Positions 1 through 11,695 of a stretch of DNA of 64,000 nt are shown piece by piece. Location of the stretch: assembly GCA_016630955.3 (NCBI GenBank), contig CM050002.1, forward strand, positions 248,001 through 312,000, in the 5' to 3' direction. A model generated the notes under the pieces. The model saw only the letters and a program-made list of their open reading frames with translations, was not told the origin of the DNA and did no database searches. This DNA is from Didymella arachidicola (lineage: Eukaryota > Ascomycota > Dothideomycetes > Pleosporales > Didymellaceae). Each line of letters opens with the position of its first letter. Position 1 is the first letter of the stretch. The position numbers and the translations under genes were made by a program.

Positions 1-76
1 CAAAAAAGAAGGTTCAAAGAAAACCTCATCATTCGCCGGTGACGAGAGCGAGTCGGCAAACTTCCGTACCCAATAA
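1..76 (+). CDS. Possible C-terminal tail of an upstream gene (partial)
   Basis: Reading from base 2, an open frame runs to a TAA at 74-76. It encodes a 24-residue Lys/Ser/Glu-rich tail ending in FRTQ, the kind of polar, disordered end common in fungal proteins. The fragment is too short to identify. It could equally be chance coding in intergenic DNA, because nothing upstream is visible. Confidence 0.25.
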   Translation, partial: KKEGSKKTSSFAGDESESANFRTQ

Positions 77-551
77 TCCTCCGCAATCCCCAGCTCAAGG
101 GACTCAACACCGATCAGTGAGATTATGACGCAAGGCGGAGCAGCCTCGGCCTAAGACGAAAGCTGCTGGTTGCCGAGTTCGAGTTCCACCCCAAGCGTGC
201 TCCGCTCTTCTCCAAGATTGGCTCTTAGGGATCTTGGTCCACTCAGGACCCTGCTTGGTTCGCCTTATACCCACTGTTTATTTGACGCCTCAGCCGTCAG
301 CGACATCACTGAGCGATGCAACCACAGCCAAGTCCGAGATAATGTAAAAATTGTTATCTAGTGTCCTTCTTGTGTCAGACCGACGTTGGTAATTGTGGAA
401 CCGGGTGGACCGTTGGTCGCTACCTTCACAACCAGCGGCTGGTGAACTTGGTCTCGTGGTAGTTGAGACGATCACTTAAAGAGGGACCCTCTCCCCGCTG
501 TTCAACCCCCATCATCTCTCTCCAGACTTCGTTGATCAGTCCATCTTCACC
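77..551. other. Upstream region of the sugar transporter
   Basis: No convincing coding exon is seen on either strand. The last 100 bases are rich in C/T tracts (for example 480-545), as is usual just upstream of highly expressed fungal genes, so this is probably promoter plus 5' leader of the transporter starting at 552. Confidence 0.5.
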
Positions 552-2252
552 ATGGCACCTCACAAAGAAAACGAGTCGGGCATTCCCACCTACTGGGGGA
601 AGTCTGGCAGGATGTTGCAAGTCCTGATCACCATCGTTGCTACCACCGATTTCCTCCTCTTCGGATATGACCAAGGTGTTATGTCTGGTATTGTCTCCGC
701 CCCCGCATTCGTCGCCGCATTCCCTCAGGTCGACGGTGACCCCACCTACGAGGGTTTCGTCGTTGCCATCTACGCTGTTGGTTGTTTCCTTGGTGCTGTC
801 TTCATCTTCATGTTCGGAGACAAACTTGGACGCCGCAATTCCATCTTCCTCGGTGCTGCGGTCATGATCGTCGGTGTCATCATTCAGATTGCTTCAGTTC
901 CTCCCAACGGCGGTGCTACCGCTCAGTTCATCATTGGACGATGCATCACTGGTATTGGAAACGGTATCAACACTTCGACCATTCCCACCTACCAGGCCGA
1001 GTGCTGCCGTGCGAAGAACCGCGGAAAGGTTATCTGCATTGAGGGCGGTAACGTCGCCATCGGCACGTTGATTGCTTACTGGATCGACTATGGCTGTCTC
1101 TATGGCCCTGACAACTTCACATGGCGCTTCCCCATTGCTTTCCAAGTTGTCTTTGCCCTCATCGTCCTCCTCATGATGACCCAGCTCCCCGAGTCTCCCC
1201 GCTGGCTTCTCACCCACCACCGCGAGGAGGAGGCTGCAACTGTTATGGCTGCTCTCAACGGTCTTCCTCGCCAGGATCCCGAGGTCCAGGTTCAGATGGA
1301 TATCATCAAGGAGGCCATTCGTCTCTCCGGCGGCGGCGGCAAGACCAAGTTCTCTGCTGTCCTTACCAACGGAAAGTCTCAGCATCTCCGCCGTATGCTT
1401 CTTGGTGCTTCCTCTCAGATGATGCAGCAGCTTTCTGGTTGCAACGCCGTTATCTACTACTTCCCCATTCTGTTTCAGAACGCTCTGGGCACCACCCACA
1501 ACTTGGCTCTACTTCTTGGTGGTATCAACATGGTTGTCTACTCCATCTTCGCTACCACCTCCTGGTTCCTTGTTGAGCGTGTCGGTCGCCGCAAGCTCTT
1601 CCTGATCGGTACCGTCGGGCAGTGCTTGTCTATGATCCTCACTTTCGGCTGCTTGCTCCCTGGTACCGCCTCCGCTGCCAAGGGTGCCGCTGTTGGTCTC
1701 TTCACTTACATTGCATTCTTCGGTGCCACTTGGCTGCCTCTGCCCTGGTTGTACCCCGCTGAGATCAACCCTATCAAGACCCGTGCTAAGGCCAACGCCA
1801 CCTCCACCATCTCCAACTGGCTCTGGAACTTCGTAAGTTTATCTCACTCTGCACCAATATGCTTTTGCTAACAGCCGCAGTTCATTGTCATGATCACGCC
1901 CGTCCTGATCTCCAGCATCAGTGCTTACACCTACCTGTTCTTCGCCATTCTCAACGCTCTGTTCTTCCCCGTCATCTACTTCTTGTACCCTGAGACATCC
2001 GGTCGCTCTCTTGAGGAGATCGATCTGATCTTCGCCAAGGGCTACCTCGAGAACAAGAGCTACGTCTTGGCCGCGAAGGAGCTTCCCGTCATGGACGAGT
2101 CCGAGATTACTCGCTACAACCGCGAGTACGGCATGGACGATACATCCGACGAGGAGACCGGCTCCGGCGGTGACTACAACGAGAAGAAGAGCAGCGAGAA
2201 GAACGGTGCTGGCCAGGAAGACATGCTTCCTCGTGGCGCCCCCACTACTTAG
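552..2252 (+). CDS. MFS sugar transporter (two exons)
   Basis: Exons 552-1832 and 1881-2252. The 48-nt intron has a GTAAGT donor and a GCAG acceptor, and joining is in phase 0 (…SNWLWNF + FIVMITP…). The product is about 550 residues, typical for the fungal Hxt/monosaccharide-transporter branch of the major facilitator superfamily: 12 membrane segments in the plasma membrane, moving hexoses or related polyols, usually by proton symport. Family signatures seen are GDKLGRR after TM2, PESPRWL at the end of TM6, QQLSGCNAVIYY in TM7, GRRK in the second half and PETSGRSLEEID after TM12. The cytosolic tail is acidic and Lys/Ser-rich. The start has a CACCATGG context. Substrate cannot be read from sequence; glucose, xylose or a polyol are all possible. 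Confidence 0.93.
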
Positions 2253-2828
2253 AAGCTGAGCGCTGGTCGTTAAAATTGCGAATACACGCACTGAGTGCGC
2301 TTCAGCGTCGGCTTGCCGATGCATGTTGGATCATGTGAAGGAAAGATACCCGACGCTTCAGTCACGATTCAGTCCTCTCCAGAAACGAGCTTGGAGTAGG
2401 ACGAGATAGGATCTCTTTTTATTAGTCTTCTTCGATGTGATAGAATAGTCGATAGACCGCCCTATACCCATAGTCAATACGCACTGCTTTTACTGAACCT
2501 TATACCATAAGTAACATCTGTGAATTGCATGCCTTGCCAAACCCGTATCTTAGATCATTACTCGCACGATCATTCCATTGCAGTTACAGTGAAGTGCACT
2601 TCTTACGATACGGCACTAAATGAATAAAGTCCTTTGTCTCGTCAGGGCTGCTGTATTTGGATAGTCGTAAAGATGAACAGCAATGCGCATTGTGTAAGGT
2701 ACAGCCTTTGAAATGACTAAGCAAAGCCTCGGTACGCACGGATGCCACCTGTCGCGCGCGTTCATTGTCACCCTGTCTATACGCTCCCATCGACAACCCT
2801 GATGATTGTCGACAGGTAACAACATAAC
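2253..2828. other. Intergenic: 3' UTR of transporter and promoter of J protein
   Basis: About 575 bases without a supportable gene. Short open frames on the minus strand here have no recognisable content. A/T-rich stretches near 2410-2470 are consistent with a polyadenylation region for the transporter. Confidence 0.4.
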
Positions 2829-3988
2829 ATGGCGAGAGCAAGTATGTCCTGGGACACCCTGGGGCCGCTCCTGATATGGCAGTTCTTAATACCTTTGGTA
2901 ACAACCCTTTGGCTACGTCCTTGTTCCAACTGATTAATGTTTGCAAGGCTTCCGGCTGGGCACAAGGCATTCTCTATAGTATATTCATTCGCGCAGGTGA
3001 CCCTAAGCCTCAGCATGGCTCAGTACGCTACGTCAAGCACCGCCGGCAGATCTTGATCGCTATATACATTGCTTATTTCGCGTTCACGATCTACGAGGTC
3101 GACTTCAACCTGCAACGATCGAGCAACGCATACAACGACCTCGGGGTCCCAATCAACGTCGACGAGAGTGGCCTGAACTCGCGCTTCAGAAAGCTCACCA
3201 TACGATTCCACCCAGACAAGATCGCGCCGGGCATCGACAGGGAGGCCGCAAACGCATACTACATCCACTTGAAGCACGCACGCGACATCATCCTCGACCC
3301 CGCAAAACGATTCGCATACGACCGCTTCGGACCAGACGTCCTCAGACAATGCCAGTCATGCATCACAATGAAAGACTATCTTGACAGCGCATTGCTGAGC
3401 GGCCTGACCAACTACGGTGTCCTGCTAGTCTTTCTCATCGGCGCAAACGCACTGGGCTTCCTGCGGGACGGTGCAATCTGGCGATACCTCGGACTGCTCG
3501 CAGTCGCCATGTTCGAACTAGACATTGCCGTGCGACCAGACCACCCCTCATTCCTGACCAACTATCTGAACCCTTTCGTCGCATCGCTCAGCTTACGGCC
3601 TGCATACCTGCCGTTCCAAATCGTCGCCATCACCAAGAAGGCATCGATTTCTTTCGCGCAGTTCCTGGCTCTCCTGATGCCACTCTACCGCTTCGATCCC
3701 GAACGCCCCGCGCAACCTGCGGACGACGCCGAAGCCACACGGCACCAGCAACTGGATCGCCTCAGCGCGTTTGTGGCCGAGTGCAACAAAGACGCCACGC
3801 GACTGCTGGAGCTCGAATCGACCCCGTTCAAGGAGAACGAGAGGGCTAAGGGCGAGCTCAGGGAGGCTTTGAAGAAATACATGGTTCAGAACGTGGTGCA
3901 CCAGGAGAAAGAGGTCAGGAACGCCATTGGGCAAGCCATGGCGAAAAGGAGAACAGGCGTTCCCCACGGTGCTCAGGGCACCAAATAG
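2829..3988 (+). CDS. Membrane-anchored DnaJ-domain protein (ER type)
   Basis: Exons 2829-2897 and 2948-3988. The 50-nt intron (GTAACA donor, CTGAT branch, TGCAAG acceptor) replaces a weak ATG at 2876. Splicing creates a hydrophobic N-terminus (LLIWQFLIPL) joined to ASGWAQGILYSIFIRAGDPKP, which matches this fungal J-protein family. The product is about 369 residues, or 364 if the second ATG at 2844 is used. After a membrane segment near residues 65-85 comes a J domain with the HPD tripeptide (RFHPDKIAPG) that stimulates Hsp70 ATPase, then two or three hydrophobic segments and a charged C-terminal coil with a KKYMVQ stretch. It probably acts in ER protein import or folding with the Hsp70 Kar2/BiP. 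The J domain is certain; the exact partner and organelle are inferred. Confidence 0.85.
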
Positions 3989-4198
3989 ACGAGCAAGTTT
4001 TAATAAATTTCAAATTAGAGCTGACTACCTATTATATTGCAGCACACTCCAGATTCCTAGTGAGACAGAAGACCGTCAGTATCCATCTGTCAGCCACAAA
4101 AGAGTTGCTGATCTACCCCCACTTTCTTCATAACCCGAGAAACCGAATCATAGCTCATTGCAACGCGTTCGCTCCGCTTCAACGCTCCCCTCCCGGCC

Positions 4199-4774
4199 TC
4201 ACTCCCTGAAGCCCAACTCTTTAAGCCACTCAGCCTCCTGCTTGCTGAGCCCATCGAACACGCCGCCCTGGATCTTCTCAGACCGTTCGAGCTCAGCAAA
4301 ATACGCGGCCAGGCGGTGACCGACGTTGCTCATGTACGCGCCGCGAAACGAGAAGTCGAGTTTTCCGCGTTGCGTGTTCATTGCGTATTCCTGGAGGCTT
4401 TCGATTTCGCGTGCGGAGCAGGCGATGGGGAGCGTCAGGGTTTGCATGGTGCCGTTCTGGAGCCATTCGATCTTTGTGGTTGGTTGGTTGGTGGGCGGTG
4501 GTGATGGGGTGGGCTGGGTGCTGGTGCTTTGGGCTGCGGCTTGGGAGGCGCGTGTTGAGGTTGGGCTGATGTTGTGTTGGAGCTTGTTTGAGGCAGTGGT
4601 GTTTTGGCTTGCGAATGGATATGGGCGAGTGCTTCCACGCAGCGTGTAGGCGTCTGCTGGGGTTGAGTTCATGTTGTGCTGGGCCCTGTCGCTCTGGACC
4701 TTGTTGTGCTGGGCTGTGGTGAAGACCATGCTGCTTTGACTTGCAAATGAACGTGGAATTGTACTGCCACCCAT
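4199..4774 (-). CDS. Hypothetical protein with internal repeat
   Basis: Open frame of 191 residues from an ATG in good context (gccATGGgt); an in-frame ATG at 4801 is also possible. The first half is Ser/Thr/Gln/Pro-rich and low-complexity. It contains an approximate repeat: GSTIPRSFASQ…AQHN and GSTRPYPFASQ…LQHN, about 47 residues apart. The second half (from about KIEWLQNGTMQTLTLPI) looks folded, predicted alpha-helical, and ends in KELGFRE. I do not recognise the family. The gene is convergent with the J-protein gene. The repeat-rich 5' half could be UTR-derived if the true start lies further in. Confidence 0.5.
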   Translation of the reverse strand: MGGSTIPRSFASQSSMVFTTAQHNKVQSDRAQHNMNSTPADAYTLRGSTRPYPFASQNTTASNKLQHNISPTSTRASQAAAQSTSTQPTPSPPPTNQPTTKIEWLQNGTMQTLTLPIACSAREIESLQEYAMNTQRGKLDFSFRGAYMSNVGHRLAAYFAELERSEKIQGGVFDGLSKQEAEWLKELGFRE

Positions 4775-4801
4775 GGCGATTATATACTTGAAATATAGCA
4801 A

Positions 4802-5378
4802 TATTCGACGTGGTCGGAGGTGTCTTGTCGCTCACTGGCTCTCGAAAGTGTGGTTGAAGAACCCTTGAAGCCAGCGCGCAACCTCCTTTCCACGGTATGA
4901 AGGCTCCTTCCACACATCGTGGCTTGACGTTTCCAGCATTGGACAGGAAATTACGACACGACTGGTTGCCCATGTAGAACCGGTGCGCAGACCCCTTCAA
5001 AAGCCGGATCGAGAGCATATCATTATTTGCGCTGGCCGCGATCCACTCTGTTGAATGCCTTTTGGGTGAATTATTCGACGACAGGCAACCACAATATAAC
5101 AGGAAAGATCACTCTCTTCCACAGGACCAAGGTAGCCAACCTTCATGGTAAGTTGCACAGACTGAATTATCAAGGAGACATACCGTAAGACTTATCACAC
5201 GGAACATTAGTGTCCAAGGGAAGAGTGCTACAGCAGCCAAAGTGATAATGAAGCCGGGGCATCGATCGGAATGCAGATTTGATTCAAATATATGTAGCAA
5301 CTATCTTGAGACTAAAGAAAACATTACAATCTGGGAGGAGGGCGACAACCAATCCTGACGGTCAAAGTGTGTCTGCGT
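4802..5378. other. Intergenic, no gene seen
   Basis: This stretch lies downstream of the HET-kinase gene and upstream of the small hypothetical gene. A minus-strand open frame overlaps 4293-5018 but is out of frame with the supported protein and has no recognisable content. Confidence 0.35.
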
Positions 5379-8300
5379 CTAAACCTTCGTACCATCTTCT
5401 TCAGCAAAGATCTCATCGTGCACTACACCAGCGGCCCCACAATTACACGGATGCGAATGCTTGCAGGAAGCAAGCTGATGCGCCAACGTGTTCGCAAGAC
5501 TGTCACTCAGCGGGTGCTCTGTCAGACCGGTATTGGCATTGTCGTCGAGTGCAAGATCAAGGTCGATGTACTGGAGGGTCTCGGGCTCAGTGGCGGGAAT
5601 ATCAGCAGTACCGCCATGTTCGCTGCACAGACGATGATCTGAGTCCCAGAACCCAGGAGCGTTGGTGCCAACGCAATTGCTTGAAGCGTGCTGTGCAACA
5701 TTGTCGTTGTTACAGGCGGCGAGGTACTCGCTGTGCTTGTGCAGATCAACGCGCCTGCGGGCACGGAAGCTATCGTCGGTCTCTGAGCCGCGCTTGTTTT
5801 TGCTCAGCGCAGGATGCGCATCAGTAGGGCGGGACTGTGGTCCAACAGGCTTCGAGGCACCGCTGAAGGCCAGTGGGAGACTTCGGCTATCAGAAAGCGA
5901 GGAGAGTCCGAAGAAGCCCTTGAGGTATTGGCTGGTTGATCGAGTGGACGAGGTGAGATCGTTATCCGCAGGAAGGCCGGGCTGAAGATCGGAAGCATTG
6001 AAAGTGCTGACAGCAGCATTGGTGTCGGACGTTGCAGCAACAGCACTCTTGATACTAGTTGCAACACCAACACCAGAGTTCTTGCGTGCATAGGTCGCAT
6101 GGAAGTGACCCTTGAAGCTCAGAGGTGCCTTGGCGTCTCCTGGCTGTATAGTCGTATGTGCAACTTCCATGCTGTCTCCACTATGACCACCCTCCTTATG
6201 GATCCACTGACAGTTGCGAAGGCGAGTAGCTTCAAGTGACGTCTGCTTGTCGAACGCATTGTTGACTGACTCTGAGCCAGGCTTACCAATGTGAAACATG
6301 TCACTCGTGTTCTTGACGATGACCGACTTGGAGCCAGCCTTGCCACGCTGAGGACGATCGTGGTGGGACTTGCTGTGCGCCTTCTCCCAGACGAGGGACG
6401 AAAGACCACGAGGGAAAGTATCGGAAGCTTTCAGAGATGCACACTCCCAATACAGCTGCCTCTCGCAGATGTGCAAGAGGCGTCGGCTGAGCAGGCGTTC
6501 CTGCAGAGCCCATGCGCGAGTATCCCAACCAAAGGCAGATGTGGCAAAGTTGCTAAATGGTAGCGCCGAGGTTACCGAGGGCGAATCAGTCCTTCCGTTC
6601 ATCGTCTGGAGTTGTACATTCACACTTGCGTTTGGCAAGACGATACCCAGGTTCTTGGAACGGTGCTTGGTGATCTGGTCGAGAACGATTGTCAGTGCAG
6701 CATTGCGGAATACTGACGCCATGCTGGCACACTCGCTACGCTTGTCGTCGTCTGAATCTTGGAAGACGCAGAGCTGGTCAACCCAGACATAGCGGAAGCC
6801 TAGCTTCTGAGCGGCCTTGATACCAGACTCGAGTGGCTCGGGTAGCGTCTGTCGCTGTAGGCCTAGCTGTACATTCTGCGATTGATCGATGGTCAGGGTG
6901 ATGTCGGTCTTGCCCCAGACGTAGCTGATTGTAGCATATTGTACAGCTTCAGAGCCCTGAGCAATCATCGCGCTATCGACAACTCGGACTATGTTGTCAC
7001 CGACACCTTGAGGCTGAGTGTCGACTAGACGGGTCGGTAGGGTGCCATCGGTTGGTGCATACTGGCGACAGGCGTCGTGGGTGTGTGAGCAATCCTCGAT
7101 CCAGCCCTTCGCATTCTTGAAGAGGTCAGCGCAAGGGTCAACGGTTCCGTTTCCAGTCTGAAGCTGGTGATTGCAGCAATCCGACGAGTCCTTGTCGACG
7201 AGAATCTCTACAGCTTCGAGTTCTTGGTCTGGTGCGGGGAATGCAGCATTGTTGTTCGGCCACTCAAGACAGCATGGCGCCGGAGTGAAACTCAAGGAGA
7301 GAAGTGCCGCGCTCGGTCGCTCATTCGGATCTGCACTGAGCATTTCCTTGAGCGTACCCACCACTTGTTGCTCGGTGGGAGTCGCGGCATCCTTGAGGAA
7401 GCTTGATAGCCAGTCTTGTAGGCTAGGCACGTCCTGCCAGTAGTGCTTGCCTGTACGTCCGCTGTATTCGCGACGGAAATCCAGCCAGTTCGAGTTGGAT
7501 CGGCCGAATGGCGCAGACGCCATCTCGGCAAATACGCATCCAAGGGACCACACATCGGCAGCCTGCTCGCGATTGAAGCCATCGAATACCTCCGGAGCAA
7601 CGTATCGGCGAGTAAGTGGCTTGTGCTGGCCATCTGCTAGACCTTCATCTGAGGAACTAATGCCGAAATCGCAGAGTACCACGTGCGGGAACTCTTGATC
7701 GCCATGAGCGACGAGAATGTTCTGCGGCTTAATATCCATATGCTTGACTACCGGTCGCTGTTCATGGAGGTACCGAACCGACGAAATAAGACATCCAAAC
7801 ATCTTGCTGATGACATTGGCGAGGTCCGCTGGTTGTTGTAAGGTGACTTGCTCGAGCCAGAGCGCAAGGGTTGTCTCCGCAACCGGGGCTGTCAGGATCG
7901 ACATCTTGTCGCCCTTGGAGTATGCACCGAGGAAACGAATAACGTGAGGGTGTCGAAGCTTCTGCAGCACGCTTACTTCCTTCTTGAGTTCCTCGATGGC
8001 AGTCTGGTCGCGATTCTTGAGCGTCTTCCGACCAAGTCGTAAGTTCGTAGCTCGATGTAGTACCTCATCGACCGTACTGAAGCCACCGGCACCCAGGAGT
8101 CGGATGCTCAGGAAAGACTGCGGCGTGAACTGTTGTAGCGTGTCGAGTGCGGCGTTTGACGGAACCAGTGCCTTGCTTGGCATTGTTCGTGCGGCTCGTA
8201 CGTCGGGGTTCAAGTGGTCTCCAGGACGTCGAGCTACACTGAGTAACACTGGTGTTGAAACGCCCGAATCTTCAGTACGGTGGTTCGCGAATGCTTCAGT

Positions 8301-10464
8301 TGGACTGTTCTTAGTGTTCCGACCCGCTGGATCAGTATGCATGTCCAGTACAGGTGGAAGTCGGTTCGTAGCGTCCGATATAAGACCAACGCAATCCTTG
8401 CTTAGACAAACTCCGCGAGCCACGAGAGGTTGCGAGGAGAATTCAGCCCCCCCAACTAACCGGCCGGAGAGAGCATCTCCGGCCAAAGAAGTCTGGTCAT
8501 CTCGCGCTGGCGTTGCCTGCTTTTCACGCAAGACGTCTTCCTCGCATGAGGAAGGCTCCGGTGAAGAGGTGTGCCTATCGGTGCGTGGGCTTGTCGGTGT
8601 TCGTTGTTGCCTCTGTTCGTCCGATGCTTGTTTCGTGACATCGATAATATCTGATTTCGATGAGAGCTGGAACTGGAAGAAGGTGTCTGGTAGCAGGCTT
8701 TGGCCGCTACCGCCACCACTACCGCCACCTGCATAGTCACCGCCTCCGAAGCAGCGAGGTCCGAAGTCACCAGGATCGCTCTGCGGTGGTGGGTGTGACG
8801 GGGCGCCATCATAACCATCACCACTGGGCTTGTCATTGTCGTTGTCGTCATCGTCACCGTCATTGTTGTCGGAGCTATCGGCTTCGTCGCTCTCGTCGTT
8901 CCAGTCTAGCATGCACTTGCCCTGCTTGAAGTGATCCGCGATGTGGTCAATTCGGTCCTGCCGCGAGTCGAACTTGTGCTTGCAGAACCCGCAGTTCCTT
9001 GGGAACTCGGTCTCGGAGGATACGATGCTTGTCTGCTCATACTCATCGCTATTCACATCAGGGTGGATATTCCTGAAATGCTGTCATATTGTCAGCGAGA
9101 TTCTTACTCCAGTTGGCTGCTCAAAGTAGGTTTGCAAGACTCCTGCCACCATGTAGAACCTCTGATAGCTGTAAAAGAAGGAAGGCTGCAGGCTTTGCTC
9201 TCTGCGCCTATTGGAGTCCCGTTTGTGAAGCTCTCGCGGCTTGATAACAACCACAATGAATCACTCGTCGCTTACCTGAACGAAATGGTACTTCCTGAAG
9301 CAAGGTCGCACATTCTCGACCCCGTCAGAGATACACAAGCTGCACACCCATGATTTACATGGGTACCCTTCTTCCTCATTCCTCTTCCAATCGCACTTAC
9401 GCCCGTAGCGCTTGCCGCACTTCCGTGTGCACTGGTAGATCTTGTTTGAATCCCTGGCCAAAAGGTCTCGGTCTTCAGTAGGTGAACAGCGCTTCTTCCC
9501 ACCACGCAGAGTCGACGCCGGTTGGCCGACTATTGTTGTCTCGTTGGAAGACCGCCGTTCTGGAGTCGCAGTGTTCTCCTGTGGAAGCTGCGGGGTGGAG
9601 AGCTGAGGCATCTGCATGCCTCCGGGATGATGCGTTGGCACGAGATCTGTTGTGTAGGAATCCGACCAGCTTAAGGCGGGCATGGCCATATCCGTCTGCG
9701 ACTTGTATGCGGAGTCGGTACCGCCCATACCTTGCTTCAGCAACCGCCCGAACCATTGCCTGATGGCATCCGCCGACTCTCCTGTGAGCTGGCTGAGCGA
9801 GTCGATGTGGCGGTCGCTAGGCAACACGGCGTACTTGTTGAACCATGTTGTGCATACGTCGGCAGCCTCGTCTGACAGACCCTGGATAACATCCATCCGT
9901 GGAGAATTTGACGAAAAGGATGATAGTGTGTAGTCACCTGTCGACTCGTGGCGCTTGGACTGTATGAAGTCGTCCACATCCGGCTGACGGGGCCTCTTAC
10001 CCAACGAAGTACCCAAATTTGTTGGGTACATCTCAAGCGATTGTGTAGGGGTTGCTGGGAAGGAGTTCATGATGAGTGATTCCGGTGTCAGATGGCTATT
10101 CCACATCGCGTTGCTCATAGTGTTATCCATGGCCTGGGGGTGGTCAGTACATACATCTTACCTCACGTCGTGCTATGGCACCTACAAGGGTCTGAGGCAA
10201 AAAGCTCATGTCCTGAGAGGGGGTCGAGAACAGGGTCGGATCGATGAAAGATGCGGCCGTGTCGATGCCCTCGTCACCAAAGAAGCCGAAGGTGTTATCC
10301 TCGGTAGGCTTCGCGAACGATTGCTGCTGCTGCGGCATCGTCGCAAACACGTTGTTGAAGTCCATGCCCGCTGTGTCAAAAGCGAATCCAGCGCCCTCCA
10401 TTGCTTGGGGATGTTCGTGTATGGGGAAGGGCGTTATGGTAGTATTGGTCAGCTGCTGAATCAC
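5379..10464 (-). CDS. Homeodomain-like / C2H2 / protein kinase / HET fusion protein
   Basis: Three exons on the minus strand: 10464-10186, 10133-9276 and 9080-5379 (introns 52 and 195 nt), about 1612 residues. The 195-nt intron is strongly supported. It joins CFRKYHFVQ to HFRNIH, completing a C2H2 finger like the one in the gene at 55470, and the third exon has no ATG near its start. Domains in order: Gln/Asp-rich N-terminus; homeodomain-like helices ending WFGRLL (about 178-226); three zinc-finger units (about 327-430), the first degenerate with Asn where the first His is expected (DWKRNEE); acidic linker; Ser/Thr kinase (about 705-960) with LGAGGFSTV, Lys in LGRKTLK, HMD in place of HRD, CDFG and APE; then a HET domain (about 1090-1265) with ISYVWG, YVWVDQLC and RAWALQERLLSRR. 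The tail is disordered. All kinase catalytic residues except the HRD Arg are present. A role in incompatibility or cell-death signalling is inferred. Confidence 0.85.
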
Positions 10465-11695
10465 GGAGGGTCGACTTGTCCTCCGGAAAAGAGTGTGAGT
10501 CTGTATGATGTGATGTGAGTCTTCAAGAGCCTGAACGGCCAGGCACTTTGCGAGATTATTAAAGTCAAGGGCGCTGCAATCCGGTGAGCCCTGGTATGAC
10601 TGTGCGCATAGTAGCCCTTCTGCGCTAATTCGAAGGGCGGATCGGTGGTGAGGGTTGAGCGGTTCAGGCGTCCCGTCAGATTATTAGCGAGGGTTTGCGC
10701 CCCGGCTATTGAAAGATAACGTCTGGGGGAAAGCAATACCTATGTTGACTATCCTATGAAATGATGCGAATCTATGAGTTCCGCTTGAATGACGTACAGC
10801 ATCAGCAGGGAGTATTTTTACTCAATTCTTGACTGTAATTGCCGGTCGTGCACGCGAGAGCAGCATCTCGCGCGTTTTGCGATCTTGAATCGATACCGAA
10901 TTTATCGCCGAATCCAGCATGGAGCGCAAAACCTACGTATTGCCGCCCTTTTTTCTCCACAAAGGCGGCCGCAGTCTCGCACCTTGAAGGCTGAGGAAGT
11001 GCAGCAGCCACGCGAAGTGGGGTTACCGTGGCTGTGCTTTCTGCAACAGCAGCAAGCGAAACGGCTGCCCGCAGCTCATGCTTCCCCAGGTACGGTCGTG
11101 CTACACTCTCGTGCCGCGCTCCGCCTTCGCGTAACATATCAACATAATAACTCTAACATCATAATAAAGCTCGTCGTAGCATAGTTCTATTTTACAGGAT
11201 TTTATACTATACACCACAAAGGCCTTGCTAGCTGGCATTCGATTAGGACAAAATATGCAGCAATTCAAGACAAATCAACGTTTGGCTGAAAGCTCAGCAT
11301 GTAGACCCAGTACACAAGTCTTACACCGACATTCTCCTCTTGTGATAGGGCTAGTCGCGGCATGATTCTGGTTCTAGTTCGAAAGACTGCCATGCCAGAG
11401 ACTATAAAGGTCGACGTGGGAGGCTCTATCACGACAAAGGTGCAGCAGTCGAAGACGATCTAGTATCGTGCTCAAGCACATGTAGAATCAGATGCTAAGA
11501 CCATGCGAATATCAAAATAGCTACCTCTGATGACCAGATGGTGTTCTGGAGGCTCTTCTCCGCGACGAAGTCATTTTCGTGTTTGGTAACGAGCTCGCTG
11601 ATCATCCAAGAAGCGCTGCGGTCTTTACACTATCACATAACCACCATAACAGCACACAACCAATCCCTCCACCCCACCCCCAGCTTACCCCCCAC
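10465..11695. other. Intergenic, promoter of the HET-kinase gene
   Basis: About 1.2 kb with no supportable gene. Short frames (10789-11184 plus, 10802-11137 minus) overlap each other and lack recognisable motifs. The region includes the promoter of the minus-strand fusion gene and the 3' flank of RRP7. Confidence 0.4.

Noticed and set aside
10134..10161. A 28-nt intron with GTAAGA donor in the HET-kinase gene
   Set aside because: Too short for fungal splicing. A GTAGGT donor at 10185 gives a normal 52-nt intron in the same phase, though this junction stays less certain than the one at 9275.
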